From: JAUJNH01 sp038253125
GTDB taxonomy: Bacteria; Actinomycetota; Acidimicrobiia; Acidimicrobiales; JAUJNH01
Length of the DNA: 40,551 nucleotides
Direction of reading: 5' to 3'
Assembly: GCA_038253125.1 (NCBI GenBank)
Contig: JBBSHM010000013.1
Span: 1 to 40,551, forward strand
Both the position numbers and the translations under genes were made by a program. Shown piece after piece: positions 26,465-34,327 of the stretch. Below the pieces are notes generated by a model that searched no databases, was not told where the DNA came from, and was given only the letters and a program-made list of their open reading frames with translations. How positions within the stretch are numbered: position 1 is the first letter of the stretch; every line of letters starts with the position of its first letter.

Positions 26465-27403
26465 TCAGACCGTCAGAAGGTCGCGGGCGCCGGTGTCCGA
26501 GCTCGGGTGGCGCAGCTTCGACATGGCCCGGGCCTCGATCTGGCGGATGCGCTCGCGGGTCAGGTTGAAGTGCTCGCCGACCTCCTCCAGGGTCCGCGGC
26601 TCGCCGCGGTCCAGCCCGAAGCGCAGGCGCAGGATCTCGCGCTCACGCTCGTCGAGAGGAGACAGCAGGCGGATGATCTCCTCGGGCAGCAGGGCGGCGG
26701 CGGCCATCTCGAATGGCGATTCGGCCCCCCGGTCCTGCACGACGTCGCCCAGCTCGGCGTCGCCGTCCTCCCGCAGCGGCTCCGACAGCGACAGCGGCTC
26801 CAGGGCGAAGCGCAGGGCCTCGGTGACCTTGTCCTCGGGCAGCTCGACCTCGATCGCCAGCTCGACCTGGGTCGGGGGCCGCCCGAGCTTGAGCTCGAGG
26901 CGGGTCCGGGCCTTCTGCAGGCGGGCCAGGGTGTCGCCGGCGTGGACCGGCAGGCGGATGGTGCGGCCGGTGTTGGCGATCCCCCGGGTGATGGCCTGGC
27001 GTATCCACCACGTGGCGTAGGTCGAGAACTTGAAGCCCTTGCGCCAGTCGAACTTCTCGACGGCGTGCATGAGGCCGAGGTTCCCCTCCTGGACGAGGTC
27101 GAGCAGCGGGAGCCCCGACGCCTGGTACTTCTTGGCGATCGATACGACCAGGCGGAGGTTCGACTCGACAAAGGCGTCGGTGGCCTCGTCACCGGCCCGC
27201 ATCTGTCGCTTCAGCTCACGCTTTCGGGCCGCGGTGGCGTCCCTGGCCCTCTCCTCAAGCTCGGTGCGTGCGCAGACGCCGACCTCGATGGCCTGGGCGA
27301 GCCGCACCTCGTCGTCCTTGGTCAGGAGGTTGAACTGGCCGATGTCAGTGAGGTAGAGCCTGACGAGATCCTCTTCGTCCCGCTCAACACGCTCCTTCTG
27401 CAT
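26465..27403 (-). CDS. RNA polymerase sigma-70 factor (group 1/2, SigB-like)
   Basis: This 312-residue sigma factor has region 1.2 (LVRLYLTDIGQFNLLTKDDE), regions 2.1-2.4 (ESNLRLVVSIAKKYQASG, then KFSTYATWWIRQAITRGIAN), region 3 and region 4.2 (TLEEVGEHFNLTRERIRQIE). Region 1.1 is absent, and the linker between 1.2 and 2 is short. The length matches group 2 factors such as mycobacterial SigB more than the longer principal factors. A short principal sigma factor cannot be ruled out. It should recognise TTGACA/TATAAT-like promoters. The gene ends 37 nt from selC, on the opposite strand. Confidence 0.92.
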   Translation of the reverse strand: MQKERVERDEEDLVRLYLTDIGQFNLLTKDDEVRLAQAIEVGVCARTELEERARDATAARKRELKRQMRAGDEATDAFVESNLRLVVSIAKKYQASGLPLLDLVQEGNLGLMHAVEKFDWRKGFKFSTYATWWIRQAITRGIANTGRTIRLPVHAGDTLARLQKARTRLELKLGRPPTQVELAIEVELPEDKVTEALRFALEPLSLSEPLREDGDAELGDVVQDRGAESPFEMAAAALLPEEIIRLLSPLDEREREILRLRFGLDRGEPRTLEEVGEHFNLTRERIRQIEARAMSKLRHPSSDTGARDLLTV

Positions 27404-27530
27404 TGGCGTCGAGCCCTCCTTCCCACGTTCTGCCGGCGGGCCCCGGGACCGTCGCGCCCAAGAGCTTCAGTCGGATGCGTCAGACCCGGGATTGAGGTCG
27501 GCGCGCCTTGGGTCAACACTACCGAGGCGG

Positions 27531-28151
27531 TCAAGGGGGACCGCGAAAACCGGCGGGGGACGGTGTGGAGGCCAGGAGAGGCCCGGCCTCGACCAGCAGA
27601 GCCTCGACCGCAGCCTGATGGGCCGCGGCCCGGCTGACGTCGGCCCGGGTGCCGAGCAGCCTTTGCAGCAGACGCTCGCCGACGAGCTGGTCCTGCGCCT
27701 CGTCGCTCAGGACCAGGCGCAGCGTGCGGCTGGTGGGGCCGTCGGCCACCGGCGACGCCGCCTCAAGGTGCTCGGTGTGGGCGAACGACAGGCGGGGCAG
27801 CAGCACCCGGTGCACGCCGACCAGACGCTCGAGTGTCCCGGTGGCCCCGGCGATCACCTCGACGGCCTCCTCGACCCGGGCCGAGGCTGGTCGGGCCCAC
27901 GACGCCGGGTCGACGTCGTGGAGGGTGGGCATGCTCGACGCCCACAGCGAGGCGTGCCAGCCGTGGTGGGCGGCGTGGGTGGCGCAGGTGATCTTCACCT
28001 CGGGCTCGGGCACGCTCGCCACCCAGCCCCCCAGGATCTCGAAGAGGCGGGCGTCGAGCCACTGCGCCGAACCGGCCCGCCGGGCCGTGGCGTGCAGGTC
28101 GAGCGGCTGGTGCTCAAGCGGCTCACCGACTCGCCGGTCCGAGGCGCCCAC
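27531..28151 (-). CDS. Helical protein of unknown function, possibly ferritin-like
   Basis: I do not firmly recognise this 206-residue protein. It looks all-helical, without a signal or membrane segment. The best-conserved-looking segment is LFEILGGWVASVPEPEVKI followed by THAAHHGWHASLWASSMP. It is rich in His and Trp, and a second His-containing helix (PRLSFAHTEHLEAAS) follows. This spacing of His and Glu residues on helices recalls ferritin-like four-helix proteins, but the full pair of ExxH motifs is not clear. It lies 28 nt after the start-proximal end of nadE, on the same strand, and may be co-transcribed with it. The start is GTG at 28151. Confidence 0.65.
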   Translation of the reverse strand: MGASDRRVGEPLEHQPLDLHATARRAGSAQWLDARLFEILGGWVASVPEPEVKITCATHAAHHGWHASLWASSMPTLHDVDPASWARPASARVEEAVEVIAGATGTLERLVGVHRVLLPRLSFAHTEHLEAASPVADGPTSRTLRLVLSDEAQDQLVGERLLQRLLGTRADVSRAAAHQAAVEALLVEAGPLLASTPSPAGFRGPP

Positions 28152-28179
28152 GCCGCGACCCTATGCGGCTGGCTACGAG

Positions 28180-29880
28180 TCAGCCCCGGTAGCGGTTCAC
28201 GATCGGGATCCGGCGGTCCTTCCCGAACGATTTGGGGGTGACCCGCACGCCGAGGGGGCTCTGGCGGCGCTTGTACTCCGCCAGGTCGACCATCCGGGTG
28301 ACACGGTCCACCAGCTCCTGGTCGAACCCCTCCGCCACCAGCTCGGCGTTGGTCATGTCCTGCTCGACGTAGGCCTCGAGCAACGGGTCGAGGACGTCGT
28401 AGGGCGGGAGGCTCTCGTCGTCGCGCTGGTCGGGGCGCAGCTCGGCCGACGGAGGCTTGGTCAGCACGTCCGCGGGCACCACAGCCAGGCCGGCCCGTTC
28501 GTTCACGGCCGCGGTCAGGCGGAAGACCAGCGTCTTCGGCACGTCCTTGATGACGGCGAAGCCGCCGGCGGTGTCGCCGTAGAGGGTCGAGTAGCCGACG
28601 GCCAGCTCACTTTTGTTGCCCGTGGTCAGAACCAGCCAGCCATGCTGGTTCGACAGCGCCATGAGGGTCACGCCGCGGATGCGGCTCTGCAGGTTCTCCT
28701 CGGCCAGGCCGTCGACCGAGGTCATGCCGAGCAGCGCGGCATGGGCCGGTTCGATGGGAATGGTGCGGAAGTCGATGCCGAGGTTGCGGGCCAACGCGGC
28801 GGCGTCACCCTCGGACGATCCGGCCGAGTAGCGGCTCGGCATGGCCACGCCGTGCACGTGGCCCGGGCCGATGGCCTCGACGGCGATGCAGGCCACCAAC
28901 GTCGAGTCGATGCCGCCGGACAGCCCGATGACGACGTCGGTGAACCCGCTCTTGGTCACATAGTCAGCAGTGCCGAGGACCAGCGCCCGGTGAAGCTCCT
29001 CGATCTCGTCCAGCGGCACGGCCACCGGCCCGGTGCCATCGCCGATCGCCTGCTCCGGTGGGCGCCGAGGGGCGGCGGGGACGACCGGTAGGGGCGGCGC
29101 CTGGGCCCGGCCGCGGGGGTCCAAAAGGCGCTTCCGGAACACCGGTCGCACATCGAGATCGACGACGGCGAACGCCTCTTGCATGATCGGCAGTCGGGCC
29201 AGCAGCGTCCCGTCTGAGCCGAGCACCAGGCTGCCGCCGTCGAACAGCAGGTCGTCCTGACCGCCGACCAGGTTGACGTAGATGAGCGCGCACGAAGCGT
29301 CGGTGCACCGGGTGGCCAGCATCCGCTCGCGCTCGGCCCAGCGGCCCCGGTAGTAGGGCGACGCGCTGAGGTTGACCACGACCTCGGCGCCCCCGGCGCC
29401 CTGCTCCTGCATCGGTCCCCGGGGCGACCAGATGTCCTCGCAGATCGTCACGCCGACCTCGGTCTCGCCGAACCCGTACAGCTGGAGGGGCTCAGGGCCG
29501 GCGGCGAAGTACCGCTGCTCGTCGAACACCGCATAGTTGGGCAGCAGGCGCTTGCGGTAGGTGCCGAGCACCCGGCCCCCGACGCACACCGCGGCGGCGT
29601 TGTGCAGGTCGCGACCCTCGTCCACGAAGCCGACGAAGGCGGCGCAGCGGCCCGTCGCCGCCGCCACCGCCTCTAGGGCCTCCCGGTTGTCCCTGACGAA
29701 GCCGGGCTTCAGCACCAGGTCCTCGGGCGGATAGCCGGTTATGGCCAGCTCGGGATAGACAGCCACGTCGCAGCCGGCCTCCTCGGCCCGGGCGTACATC
29801 TCCAGCACGCGTCGGGTGTTGCCCTCGAGGTCCCCCACCGTCTGGTTCAGCTGGCACAGCGCAGCACGCAGGCGGGACAC
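28180..29880 (-). CDS. nadE: Glutamine-dependent NAD+ synthetase
   Basis: It makes NAD+ from deamido-NAD+, ATP and glutamine in the last step of NAD synthesis. The 566-residue protein has an N-terminal nitrilase-type glutaminase domain with the triad Glu44 (YPELAITGYPPEDL), Lys110 (GTYRKRLLPNY) and Cys147 (VTICEDIW). The C-terminal synthetase domain has the pyrophosphatase P-loop VIGLSGGIDSTLVACIA and TGNKSELAVGYSTLYGD. The length matches the shorter two-domain bacterial class rather than the approximately 680-residue mycobacterial enzyme. The start is GTG at 29880; only 38 nt separate it from the divergent glnE. Confidence 0.95.
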   Translation of the reverse strand: MSRLRAALCQLNQTVGDLEGNTRRVLEMYARAEEAGCDVAVYPELAITGYPPEDLVLKPGFVRDNREALEAVAAATGRCAAFVGFVDEGRDLHNAAAVCVGGRVLGTYRKRLLPNYAVFDEQRYFAAGPEPLQLYGFGETEVGVTICEDIWSPRGPMQEQGAGGAEVVVNLSASPYYRGRWAERERMLATRCTDASCALIYVNLVGGQDDLLFDGGSLVLGSDGTLLARLPIMQEAFAVVDLDVRPVFRKRLLDPRGRAQAPPLPVVPAAPRRPPEQAIGDGTGPVAVPLDEIEELHRALVLGTADYVTKSGFTDVVIGLSGGIDSTLVACIAVEAIGPGHVHGVAMPSRYSAGSSEGDAAALARNLGIDFRTIPIEPAHAALLGMTSVDGLAEENLQSRIRGVTLMALSNQHGWLVLTTGNKSELAVGYSTLYGDTAGGFAVIKDVPKTLVFRLTAAVNERAGLAVVPADVLTKPPSAELRPDQRDDESLPPYDVLDPLLEAYVEQDMTNAELVAEGFDQELVDRVTRMVDLAEYKRRQSPLGVRVTPKSFGKDRRIPIVNRYRG

Positions 29881-29918
29881 AGCGGTGAGTCTGGCTCGGG
29901 GAGACAAGACTTGGCGCC

Positions 29919-32630
29919 GTGCCGGCGGCCGATGACGAGGTTGACCGCTCGGCGGCGCCCGCCGCCGTGCGAACCGCGCTGGCCCAGCTGGCCGAGGCCG
30001 AGCCGTCGAGCCAGGCGATGCTCGCCGAGGACCGCGGCCTGCGGCGAGGGGTGCTGGCGGTGCTGGCCGCCAGCCGCTCACTGACCCGGGTGGTGGTGGC
30101 CGACGGCATGGCGCTCGACGTCCTCAGCCATCTGGGCCGGCGCCCGCAGCTGCCTGACGGCGACGCCGACTCGCTGGCCCGCTGGAAGCGGCTTGAGCTG
30201 CTGCGCATCGCCGCCCGGGACCTCACCGGCGTCGATGACCTGGCCGCCACCGGCCGGCTGCTGGCCGCTCTGGCCGACGACGTGCTCCGGCAGGCCCACC
30301 GGCTGGCTGGCCCGGCGGCTGAGGGCGTGGCCGTGGTGGCGATGGGCAAGGCGGGCGCCGGCGAGCTGAACTACGCGTCCGACGTCGACCTGCTGTTCGT
30401 CGGCGAGGGAGATGCCCGGCCTCTCCTGGAGGTCGGCCGCCGCTGCTTCCGGCTCGACGCCGACCTGCGGCCCGAGGGGAGGGACGGCCCCCTCGTGCGC
30501 TCCCTGGCCTCCTACGAGGCCTACTGGGACCGCTGGGCCGAGACCTGGGAGTTCCAGGCCCTGTTGAAGGCCCGCCCGGTCGCCGGTCCCGCCGAGCTTC
30601 GGGAACGTTTCAGTCAGGCGGCCGGGCGACGGGTGTGGGGCCGGCCCTTCGGGGCCGAGGAGCTGCGCAGCGTCCGGTCGATGAAAGCCCGGGCCGAGGC
30701 CGAGGTGGCCCGCAGGGGCCTGACCACCCGCGAGCTGAAGCGGGGGCGGGGGGGCATCCGCGACATCGAGTTCGCCGTTCAGCTGCTGCAGCTGGTGCAC
30801 GGGCGGACGGACGAGGCCCTGCGCACCCCGGCGACCTTCGACGCTCTGGCCGAGCTGGCCGCCGCCGGATACGTGGGCGAGGAGGACGCCCGCCTCCTCG
30901 CCGAGGCCTACACGTTCCTGCGCGTCGTCGAGCACCGTCTCCAGCTGGTGGACGAGGCCCAGGTCCATGCCGTCCCCACGGCCCGGCCGGCCCTGGAGCA
31001 CCTGGCCCGGGTCCTCGGCTACCGCGACCTCGACCGCCGCACGGCGGTCGCCGCCTTTGAGGCCGAGCTGGTGCGCCAGCAGGCGGTGGCCCGATCGATC
31101 CACGAGAGGCTCTTCTACCGCCCCCTGCTCGAGGCCTTCACCGCCACCGCCGGCCGACTAGGACCCGAGCGGCCCGAGCGGCCCGAGCGGCCCGATAGAG
31201 CGGGAACAGCCGTTCCCCTCTCAGCCGAAGCGGTAAGTGACCGGCTGAGAGCGCTCGGCTTCACCGACGCCGAGCGCACCCGACAGGCGGTGGTCGAACT
31301 GACCCGGGGCATGCGGCGGGCCAGCCGGCTGATGAACGCCCTCCTGCCCATCCTGCTCGAGTGGCTCTCCGAGTCACCCGATCCCGACCTGGGCCTGCTC
31401 GGACTGCGCACCCTGGCCACCGGGTCGCACCGATCGGCCCGGCTCGCCGAGACGTTCCGGGAGTCGCCGGAGTCCGCCCGCCGGCTGTGCACGGTGGCCG
31501 GGACGTCTCGCCTGCTGACCTCCCTGGCGGAACGCCAGCCGGACCTGCTCGGCTGGCTAAGCGACGATCACGCCCTAGCCCCCCTGGGCCGCAACGAGCT
31601 GGTGAACCGGGCCAGGGCGGCCATGGCGGTGCGCGACCCAAACGACCGGGCTGCCGCGCTGCTGCGGCTGCGCCAGGCCGAGCTGTTCCGGATCGCCGCC
31701 GCCGATCTGCTCGGCGTGCTACCCGCCGGCGCCACCGTCGGCGCCGCGCTGTCGGCGCTGGCCGAAGCGGTGCTGGAAGCGGCGCTTGAGGCAGCCGAGC
31801 CCGCCGTGCCGATGGCCGTGGTCGCCATGGGCCGGCTCGGGGGCAGCGAGCTCGGCTTCGCCAGCGACCTCGACGTGGTCCTGTTCCACGACGGGCGGGA
31901 GGCGGGAACGGCGGCCGAGGCCGACGCCGCCGCCGTCCGGTTCGTCAGGCTCCTCCGGGGGGCGACCCCGGCCCAGCAGGTCTGGGACGTTGACCTGGGC
32001 CTTCGGCCCGAGGGCAAGCAGGGACGGCTGGCCACCTCGCTCGCCGGCTTCGGGAGCTACCTCCAGCGGTGGGCCGAGACTTGGGAGCGCCAGGCCCTGG
32101 TGCGGGGCCGGCCGTGCGCCGGGGACCGGGCGGTGCAGGACGGGTGGACCGAGATCGTGGGCGCCTGGGTGTGGCGCCGGCCCTTCAGCGAAGGCGAGGC
32201 CCGGGAGGTTCGCCGGATGAAGGCCCGGGTCGAGCGTGAGCGGATCCCGCCCGGCGAGGACCCCGACTTCCACCTGAAGCTCGGGCGGGGATCGCTGTCA
32301 GACGTCGAGTGGACCGTTCAACTCCTACAGCTTCAGCACGGCATAGCCGGGCCGTCGACGCTGGCGGCACTCCAAACCCTGGCCGGGTCCGGGGCCTTGA
32401 GCGAACAGGACGCCGCCGTCCTGGCCACGGCGTGGCGCTTCTGTGAGTCCACCCGCAACCGGTGGTACCTGGTCCGCGGCGCCCCGGGCGACAGCCTGCC
32501 CGCCCAGCCGGGCGAACTCGGTCCCCTGGCCCGCAGCCTCGACACCACGCCGGCCGGGCTTCGCAACGATTACCGGAGGGTGACCCGCCGAGCCCGTGCC
32601 GTTATCGAAGCCCTCTTCTACGGCCGCTAG
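29919..32630 (+). CDS. glnE: Bifunctional glutamine synthetase adenylyltransferase/deadenylylase
   Basis: It switches glutamine synthetase off by adenylylation and on by deadenylylation, under PII control in many bacteria. The 903-residue protein contains two nucleotidyltransferase domains. The first has VAMGKAGAGELNYASDVDLL at about residues 141-160, the second VAMGRLGGSELGFASDLDVV at about 634-653. Each is followed by an RxMKxRxE-type helix segment (VRSMKARAEAEV; VRRMKARVERERI). The linker before the second half contains a short PER repeat. It is slightly shorter than the E. coli enzyme. The GTG start lacks a strong ribosome binding site. A strong hairpin follows the stop codon. Confidence 0.95.
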   Translation: MPAADDEVDRSAAPAAVRTALAQLAEAEPSSQAMLAEDRGLRRGVLAVLAASRSLTRVVVADGMALDVLSHLGRRPQLPDGDADSLARWKRLELLRIAARDLTGVDDLAATGRLLAALADDVLRQAHRLAGPAAEGVAVVAMGKAGAGELNYASDVDLLFVGEGDARPLLEVGRRCFRLDADLRPEGRDGPLVRSLASYEAYWDRWAETWEFQALLKARPVAGPAELRERFSQAAGRRVWGRPFGAEELRSVRSMKARAEAEVARRGLTTRELKRGRGGIRDIEFAVQLLQLVHGRTDEALRTPATFDALAELAAAGYVGEEDARLLAEAYTFLRVVEHRLQLVDEAQVHAVPTARPALEHLARVLGYRDLDRRTAVAAFEAELVRQQAVARSIHERLFYRPLLEAFTATAGRLGPERPERPERPDRAGTAVPLSAEAVSDRLRALGFTDAERTRQAVVELTRGMRRASRLMNALLPILLEWLSESPDPDLGLLGLRTLATGSHRSARLAETFRESPESARRLCTVAGTSRLLTSLAERQPDLLGWLSDDHALAPLGRNELVNRARAAMAVRDPNDRAAALLRLRQAELFRIAAADLLGVLPAGATVGAALSALAEAVLEAALEAAEPAVPMAVVAMGRLGGSELGFASDLDVVLFHDGREAGTAAEADAAAVRFVRLLRGATPAQQVWDVDLGLRPEGKQGRLATSLAGFGSYLQRWAETWERQALVRGRPCAGDRAVQDGWTEIVGAWVWRRPFSEGEAREVRRMKARVERERIPPGEDPDFHLKLGRGSLSDVEWTVQLLQLQHGIAGPSTLAALQTLAGSGALSEQDAAVLATAWRFCESTRNRWYLVRGAPGDSLPAQPGELGPLARSLDTTPAGLRNDYRRVTRRARAVIEALFYGR
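31164..31195. repeat. 9-bp tandem repeat in the glnE linker
   Basis: Three copies of CCCGAGCGG (31164-31190) are followed by the partial copy CCCGA. They encode Pro-Glu-Arg triplets in the region between the two catalytic halves of GlnE, probably a flexible, length-variable linker. Confidence 0.9.
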
Positions 32631-32639
32631 CACGGCCAA

Positions 32640-32675
32640 GGGCGCCGGGCCGGTCAGATGGCCGGCCCGGCGCCC
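32640..32675. terminator. Strong hairpin terminator between convergent glnE and GlsB-like genes
   Basis: A 16-bp stem pairs GGGCGCCGGGCCGGTC with GGCCGGCCCGGCGCCC around the loop AGAT, with a single G-T pair near the loop. It starts 10 nt after the glnE stop and ends 16 nt before the stop of the convergent small membrane protein gene. There is no U-run, only a pyrimidine stretch (TCTCTC), as is common for terminators in GC-rich actinobacteria. It can work in both directions. Confidence 0.8.
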
Positions 32676-32691
32676 TCTCTCGGGTCAGGGC

Positions 32692-32982
32692 TCAGGCGTA
32701 GCCGCGGCTGCCGCCCCGGCGGCTGATGGCCCGCCACACGAGCAGGGCGATGACGGCGCCGATGATGGAGCCGAGAAGGCTGGCCGGCTGGAGGGCGCCC
32801 TGGTTGACATCCTTGTGGAACAGGACGTATCCGAGGAAGCCGCCCACGAAGGAGCCGACTATGCCGAGGACGGCGGTGCCGATGATGCCCATGGGGTCGC
32901 GGCCCGGGACCACCAGGCGGGCGATCGCCCCGGCGATCAGTCCGAAAACGAACAGGACGATGAAGAACCAGATCCAAGCCAC
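32692..32982 (-). CDS. GlsB/YeaQ/YmgE-family small membrane protein
   Basis: This 96-residue protein has three or four hydrophobic helices rich in Gly. The segments FGLIAGAIARLVVPGRDPMG and LGIVGSFVGGFLGYVLF carry the family pattern, and SLLGSIIGAVIALLVW forms the last helix. The family is called transglycosylase-associated in older databases, but its function is unknown; members are often induced by general stress. The GTG start has GGAGGAG 6 nt upstream. The gene is monocistronic and converges on glnE. Confidence 0.9.
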   Translation of the reverse strand: MAWIWFFIVLFVFGLIAGAIARLVVPGRDPMGIIGTAVLGIVGSFVGGFLGYVLFHKDVNQGALQPASLLGSIIGAVIALLVWRAISRRGGSRGYA

Positions 32983-33091
32983 GTGCGCTCCTCCAAGGTA
33001 GGCATTCCGATTGAACGTCCTGTTCCCAACGGGGGCACGTGCCGAACCGTCCGGGGAGCGAAAGCGGCGAAGGGGACCGCGGGGCCGGGCC

Positions 33092-33832
33092 TCACATGGC
33101 GTCGGCCAGGAACTCCTCCACGACCGACGGCCAGGCCTTGGTGTCGGCCACCTCCGTGGCGACCCGCAGGTCGGCCTGGATCATGGCGTCAGCCAGGGCC
33201 TGGGCGGTGGACACCGGGTGGTTCGGGTCACCCTCCCAGGCCAGCAGCAGGGTCGGCACGATGACGGTGCGGACCTGGTCGAGCCTGGGCAGGTCGGACC
33301 GGGCCGCGGCCCGCAGCACCGGGGCGAGGAGCCTGGGGTCCATGGCCTGCAGGTGGCGGGCGTCGACCTCCCGGGCGTCGGCCCGGACCTGGGCCAAAAG
33401 CGGCGACACCGGGCGACGCCGGACCTCGTCGGCCAGGCGCTTGGTGCCGCTCATCTCGGCCAGGTCGGCGTCGGCCTCGTAGGTCGCAGAGGCCGAGGCC
33501 CGATCACCCCAGGCCAGCGGCGGGAGCACCAGGACCAGGGCGGCCACGCGGCGGGGCGCCCGCAGGGCGGCGTAGAGGGCGGTGGCCACGCCCATCCCGA
33601 TCCCGCCGGCGACAAAGGGCCCATCGGCCGCCCGCAGCATGTCGTCGACCATGGCCGACCACCGGTAGGGCCTCTCCTCATAGCCTCCGCTGCTGCTGCC
33701 GTGGCCCCGGGTGTCGTAGCGGATGACCGGCATGACGTCGGCCAGCGCCGAGCATTGGAACAGCCCCAGCTCGTCCTCGTGCGCCATCGAGCTGCACAGC
33801 CCGTGGGCCCATATGAGGGGCACCTGCTCCAT
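33092..33832 (-). CDS. Alpha/beta hydrolase-fold protein lacking the usual catalytic Ser and His
   Basis: This 246-residue protein has the alpha/beta hydrolase layout: the oxyanion strand LIWAHGLCSS, the loop RYDTRGHGSSSGG, a helical cap, and the acid-loop segment LLLAWEGDPNHPV. At the nucleophile elbow, however, the sequence is GIGMG (residues 77-81), with Gly79 where GxSxG has Ser. The C-terminal region that normally gives the catalytic His reads DTKAWPSVVEEFL, without His. It is therefore probably not a standard serine hydrolase; it may bind a ligand or protein, or use other residues. The ATG has AGGAGG 11 nt upstream. hypC lies about 100 nt upstream on the same strand. Confidence 0.8.
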   Translation of the reverse strand: MEQVPLIWAHGLCSSMAHEDELGLFQCSALADVMPVIRYDTRGHGSSSGGYEERPYRWSAMVDDMLRAADGPFVAGGIGMGVATALYAALRAPRRVAALVLVLPPLAWGDRASASATYEADADLAEMSGTKRLADEVRRRPVSPLLAQVRADAREVDARHLQAMDPRLLAPVLRAAARSDLPRLDQVRTVIVPTLLLAWEGDPNHPVSTAQALADAMIQADLRVATEVADTKAWPSVVEEFLADAM

Positions 33833-33935
33833 CAGACCACCGACCTCCTGGTGCCGCCCACGACCCCAACGAGAGCCATGCGCACCTGCTCGCTAAAGCG
33901 TACCTCCCGGGCCGGCCTGGACGCCGACGGACGGG

Positions 33936-34217
33936 TCAGATCGGCCGGGTCTCGACGAAGCTCAGGATCTCCTCGTCGAACAGGCTGCCCATCTCCTTGA
34001 TGTAGCCCAGGTGGCGGGTCGCCTCCTCCTCGTCGATCTTCTCCATGGCGAAGCCGACGTGGACCAGGACCCAGTCACCAACCTCGATGCGCAGCTTGGT
34101 GTCGGTGAGCAGCAGGCCCACGTTCACCTCTCGCCGCACGCCATCGACCGAGACCATGGCACGGTGCTGGACGGGATCGATGATCTCGATGATCTGTCCC
34201 GGGATCCCCAAGCACAT
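33936..34217 (-). CDS. hypC: HypC/HybG-family hydrogenase maturation chaperone
   Basis: This 93-residue protein begins MCLGIPGQIIEIID, with the Cys2 that HypC uses to carry the Fe(CN)2CO unit to the large subunit of NiFe hydrogenase. The small beta-barrel follows (AMVSVDGVRREVNVGLL, GDWVLVHVGFAMEKIDEEEA). The C-terminal tail of about 20 residues after HLGYIKEMG is a little longer than usual. The ATG at 34217 has GGAGG 6 nt upstream. No hydrogenase subunit and no other hyp gene is nearby, so the gene is an orphan here. Its neighbours are the degenerate hydrolase downstream and a Lys-rich membrane protein upstream. Confidence 0.88.
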   Translation of the reverse strand: MCLGIPGQIIEIIDPVQHRAMVSVDGVRREVNVGLLLTDTKLRIEVGDWVLVHVGFAMEKIDEEEATRHLGYIKEMGSLFDEEILSFVETRPI

Positions 34218-34327
34218 GTGCACCTCCAAGGTTCAGGGCCTGGACGAAGCCGTCCGGCCGCTAAGTGAAGCGTACAGCTAGGTGGGGCCAACACTGACGA
34301 CGGGTCCGAGCCTGACTCGGAGCCGGC

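Noticed and set aside
26465..27403. The sigma factor as the partner of the RsbW-type kinase
   Set aside because: It has the form of a primary or SigB-like factor and lies about 7 kb away with other genes between. Nothing in the sequence links the two.
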